This document shows, piece by piece, positions 5,948 through 6,709 of a stretch of DNA of 6,709 nucleotides. The translations under genes were made by a program, and so were the position numbers. Positions within the stretch are counted from its first letter, which is position 1; each line of letters starts with the position of its first letter. The notes beneath the pieces were generated by a model. It searched no databases. It was not told the DNA's origin and was given only the letters and a program-made list of their open reading frames with translations. The DNA comes from Candidatus Krumholzibacteriia bacterium (lineage in GTDB: Bacteria > Krumholzibacteriota > Krumholzibacteriia > LZORAL124-64-63), in contig DAOVTU010000163.1 of NCBI GenBank assembly GCA_030632925.1, positions 1 to 6,709 of the forward strand. The letters are read 5' to 3'.

Positions 5948-6273
5948 TGAAGACTTCGAATCCAATGCGCCTGGCCCTGCTGCTGGTCCTGCTGATCACC
6001 GCAGCCCTGGCCGGCTGCAGCAGCGATGATCAAACCAGCCAAGCCACCGACAATCAGAACACCACAGAAATCGCAGACAAGCTGACCGCCGACCAGCAAG
6101 CCCTGGTCAAACAAGCGGCCGCCATGGCCGACGCCATCAACGATGCGCCCGAATCCCTGGCCAAAATTTTGGCGGACAACCACATGACGACCAAGCAGTT
6201 TCAGACCATGATCTACCGCATCTCGGCTGATCCGGTATTGTCGCGGGCTTATAAAGTGGAGCGCAATTTGTAG
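5947..6273 (+). CDS. Small lipoprotein of unknown function
   Basis: A 108-residue protein with a type II signal: a hydrophobic stretch LALLLVLLITAALAGC ending in a canonical LAGC lipobox, Cys24 and Ser at +2, which favours outer-membrane sorting by the Escherichia coli rule. The mature part has a short polar linker (SSDDQTSQATDNQNTTE) and a single helical domain of about 65 residues (LTADQQALVKQAAAMADAINDAPESL and onward) ending in TMIYRISADPVLSRAYK. I do not recognise a named family. The ATG overlaps the TAA of the upstream gene by one base (TAATG), and GGGAGG lies 6 nt before it inside the previous gene's last codons. The two exported proteins are therefore translationally coupled and probably work together. 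Met7 is a possible alternative start. Confidence 0.85.
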   Translation: MKTSNPMRLALLLVLLITAALAGCSSDDQTSQATDNQNTTEIADKLTADQQALVKQAAAMADAINDAPESLAKILADNHMTTKQFQTMIYRISADPVLSRAYKVERNL

Positions 6274-6302
6274 GGGTTTGCAGGCAGTGACAATCGATTA
6301 TC

Positions 6303-6328
6303 GGAACCACCCCCCGGGGGGTGGTTCC
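6303..6328. terminator. Perfect 26-bp GC-rich palindrome between convergent genes
   Basis: Two 13-base arms (GGAACCACCCCCC and its exact complement) meet with no spacer. The palindrome lies 30 bp after the lipoprotein stop and 49 bp before the convergent gene's stop. RNA from either strand would fold into a very stable hairpin with a loop of a few of the central bases. It lacks the T-run of a standard intrinsic terminator, so a bidirectional attenuator or RNA-end-protecting hairpin is likely but unproven. A protein-binding site or a dispersed repeat unit is the alternative. Confidence 0.5.
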
Positions 6329-6377
6329 ATTCCAACCCACCTCATTTAAACAACTTCCAGGCGCCAAGGTTCCAGAA

Positions 6378-6709
6378 TCACCATTTCGAATCCCCGATCG
6401 ACCCCTTTGCCTCTGCCAAATCAAACCTCTCGGCGTCAAAATTCCCACCGAGCCATTCCGTAAACATTTCGTGTTCCTTGTCCTCTGGATTGGCCACAGA
6501 TTCCAGCATTTCTTCATACCGCCACGGCCCACCGCAATCTTCCGGCGGACAAGCCCGTTTGCCACCCACGCACTGCGGAAATTTTTCGCCCGGCGCCGCT
6601 GCTAAAATCTTCTGCACCTTCACCTCGTGAACCCAGTCATCACCAAAATCATAGACATACGTCATCTTGTCATCCACCGCGATGAGCAGATCACCAATGC
6701 TGATGTCTC
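6378..6709 (-). CDS. pRiA4b ORF-3-like protein (N-terminus beyond the window)
   Basis: The minus-strand frame is open from the window edge to a TGA at 6378. It reads DISIGDLLIAVDDKMTYVYDFGDDWVHEV near the edge, then KFPQCVGGKRACPPEDCGGPW, followed by YEEMLESVANPEDKEHEMFTEWLGGNFDAERFDL. YDFGDDWxHE, GGxRACPPEDCGG and EWLGGxFDxExFD are signatures of the plasmid pRiA4b ORF-3-like family, often annotated as an IS1096-type passenger protein. Two conserved Cys (in CPPEDC) may bind metal or shape the fold. The function is not established. A GTG at 6677 could be read as a start, but family-like sequence continues upstream of it, so I treat the gene as 5'-truncated by the window. No transposase or terminal inverted repeats accompany it here. 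Confidence 0.88.
   Translation of the reverse strand, partial: DISIGDLLIAVDDKMTYVYDFGDDWVHEVKVQKILAAAPGEKFPQCVGGKRACPPEDCGGPWRYEEMLESVANPEDKEHEMFTEWLGGNFDAERFDLAEAKGSIGDSKW

Noticed and set aside
5183..5965. Long minus-strand open frame opposite the secreted protein gene, rich in Val, Ala, Phe and Leu
   Set aside because: It is the complement of the purine-rich tail repeats and of coding sequence with a signal peptide, ribosome binding site and promoter. The hydrophobic run is a composition artefact.
6378..6709. Insertion sequence call based on the IS1096-passenger-like name of this family
   Set aside because: No transposase, terminal inverted repeats or target duplications are visible. Members of the family often occur without an IS.

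Overview
The window is compact bacterial DNA carrying about ten genes. Secreted proteins and lipoproteins with lipobox signals, plus a two-domain toxin-antitoxin (TA) complement, suggest a Gram-negative-type bacterium of moderately high GC. I cannot name the lineage from sequence alone. Most of the window is GC-rich (42 of 60 bases at 5401-5460). The first gene is clearly poorer (22 of 60 bases at 481-540), which hints at a separate origin. AbiE, VapBC, an XRE regulator and a pRiA4b ORF-3-like gene together look like an accessory or defence-type region.

Layout, left to right. Minus strand: a serine hydrolase lipoprotein of the beta-lactamase/penicillin-binding fold (1-1068, C-terminus cut by the window edge). 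Minus strand: a two-gene unit made of an XRE-family repressor-like protein (2220-2576) followed by a 333-residue conserved protein of unknown function (1182-2183). A 180-bp divergent control region (2577-2756) separates this unit from the plus-strand AbiE module, which is an AbiEi antitoxin/regulator (2757-3581) overlapping an AbiEii nucleotidyltransferase toxin (3578-4543). A VapBC-type module follows, with its own strong promoter: an AbrB/MazE-fold antitoxin (4703-4909) overlapping a PIN-domain toxin (4906-5283). Next, a promoter with an extended -10 drives a translationally coupled pair: a secreted protein with a Gly/Lys then Asp/Asn/His-rich tail (5381-5947) and a small lipoprotein (5947-6273). 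A perfect 26-bp palindrome lies in the convergent gap, before a minus-strand pRiA4b ORF-3-like gene (6378-6709) whose N-terminus lies outside the window.

How the genes work together. The two TA modules are each self-contained: antitoxin first, a 4-nt overlap with the toxin, and a recognisable promoter with palindromic DNA at or beside it, as expected for autoregulation. The XRE gene and abiEi are divergently transcribed from the same intergenic region. In both cases the best promoter places the transcription start at or within a few bases of the ATG, so both regulators may be made from leaderless or near-leaderless mRNAs. The least explained parts are the XRE/333-residue unit and the secreted tail protein/lipoprotein pair. 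I found no tRNA, rRNA, CRISPR array or intact insertion sequence.
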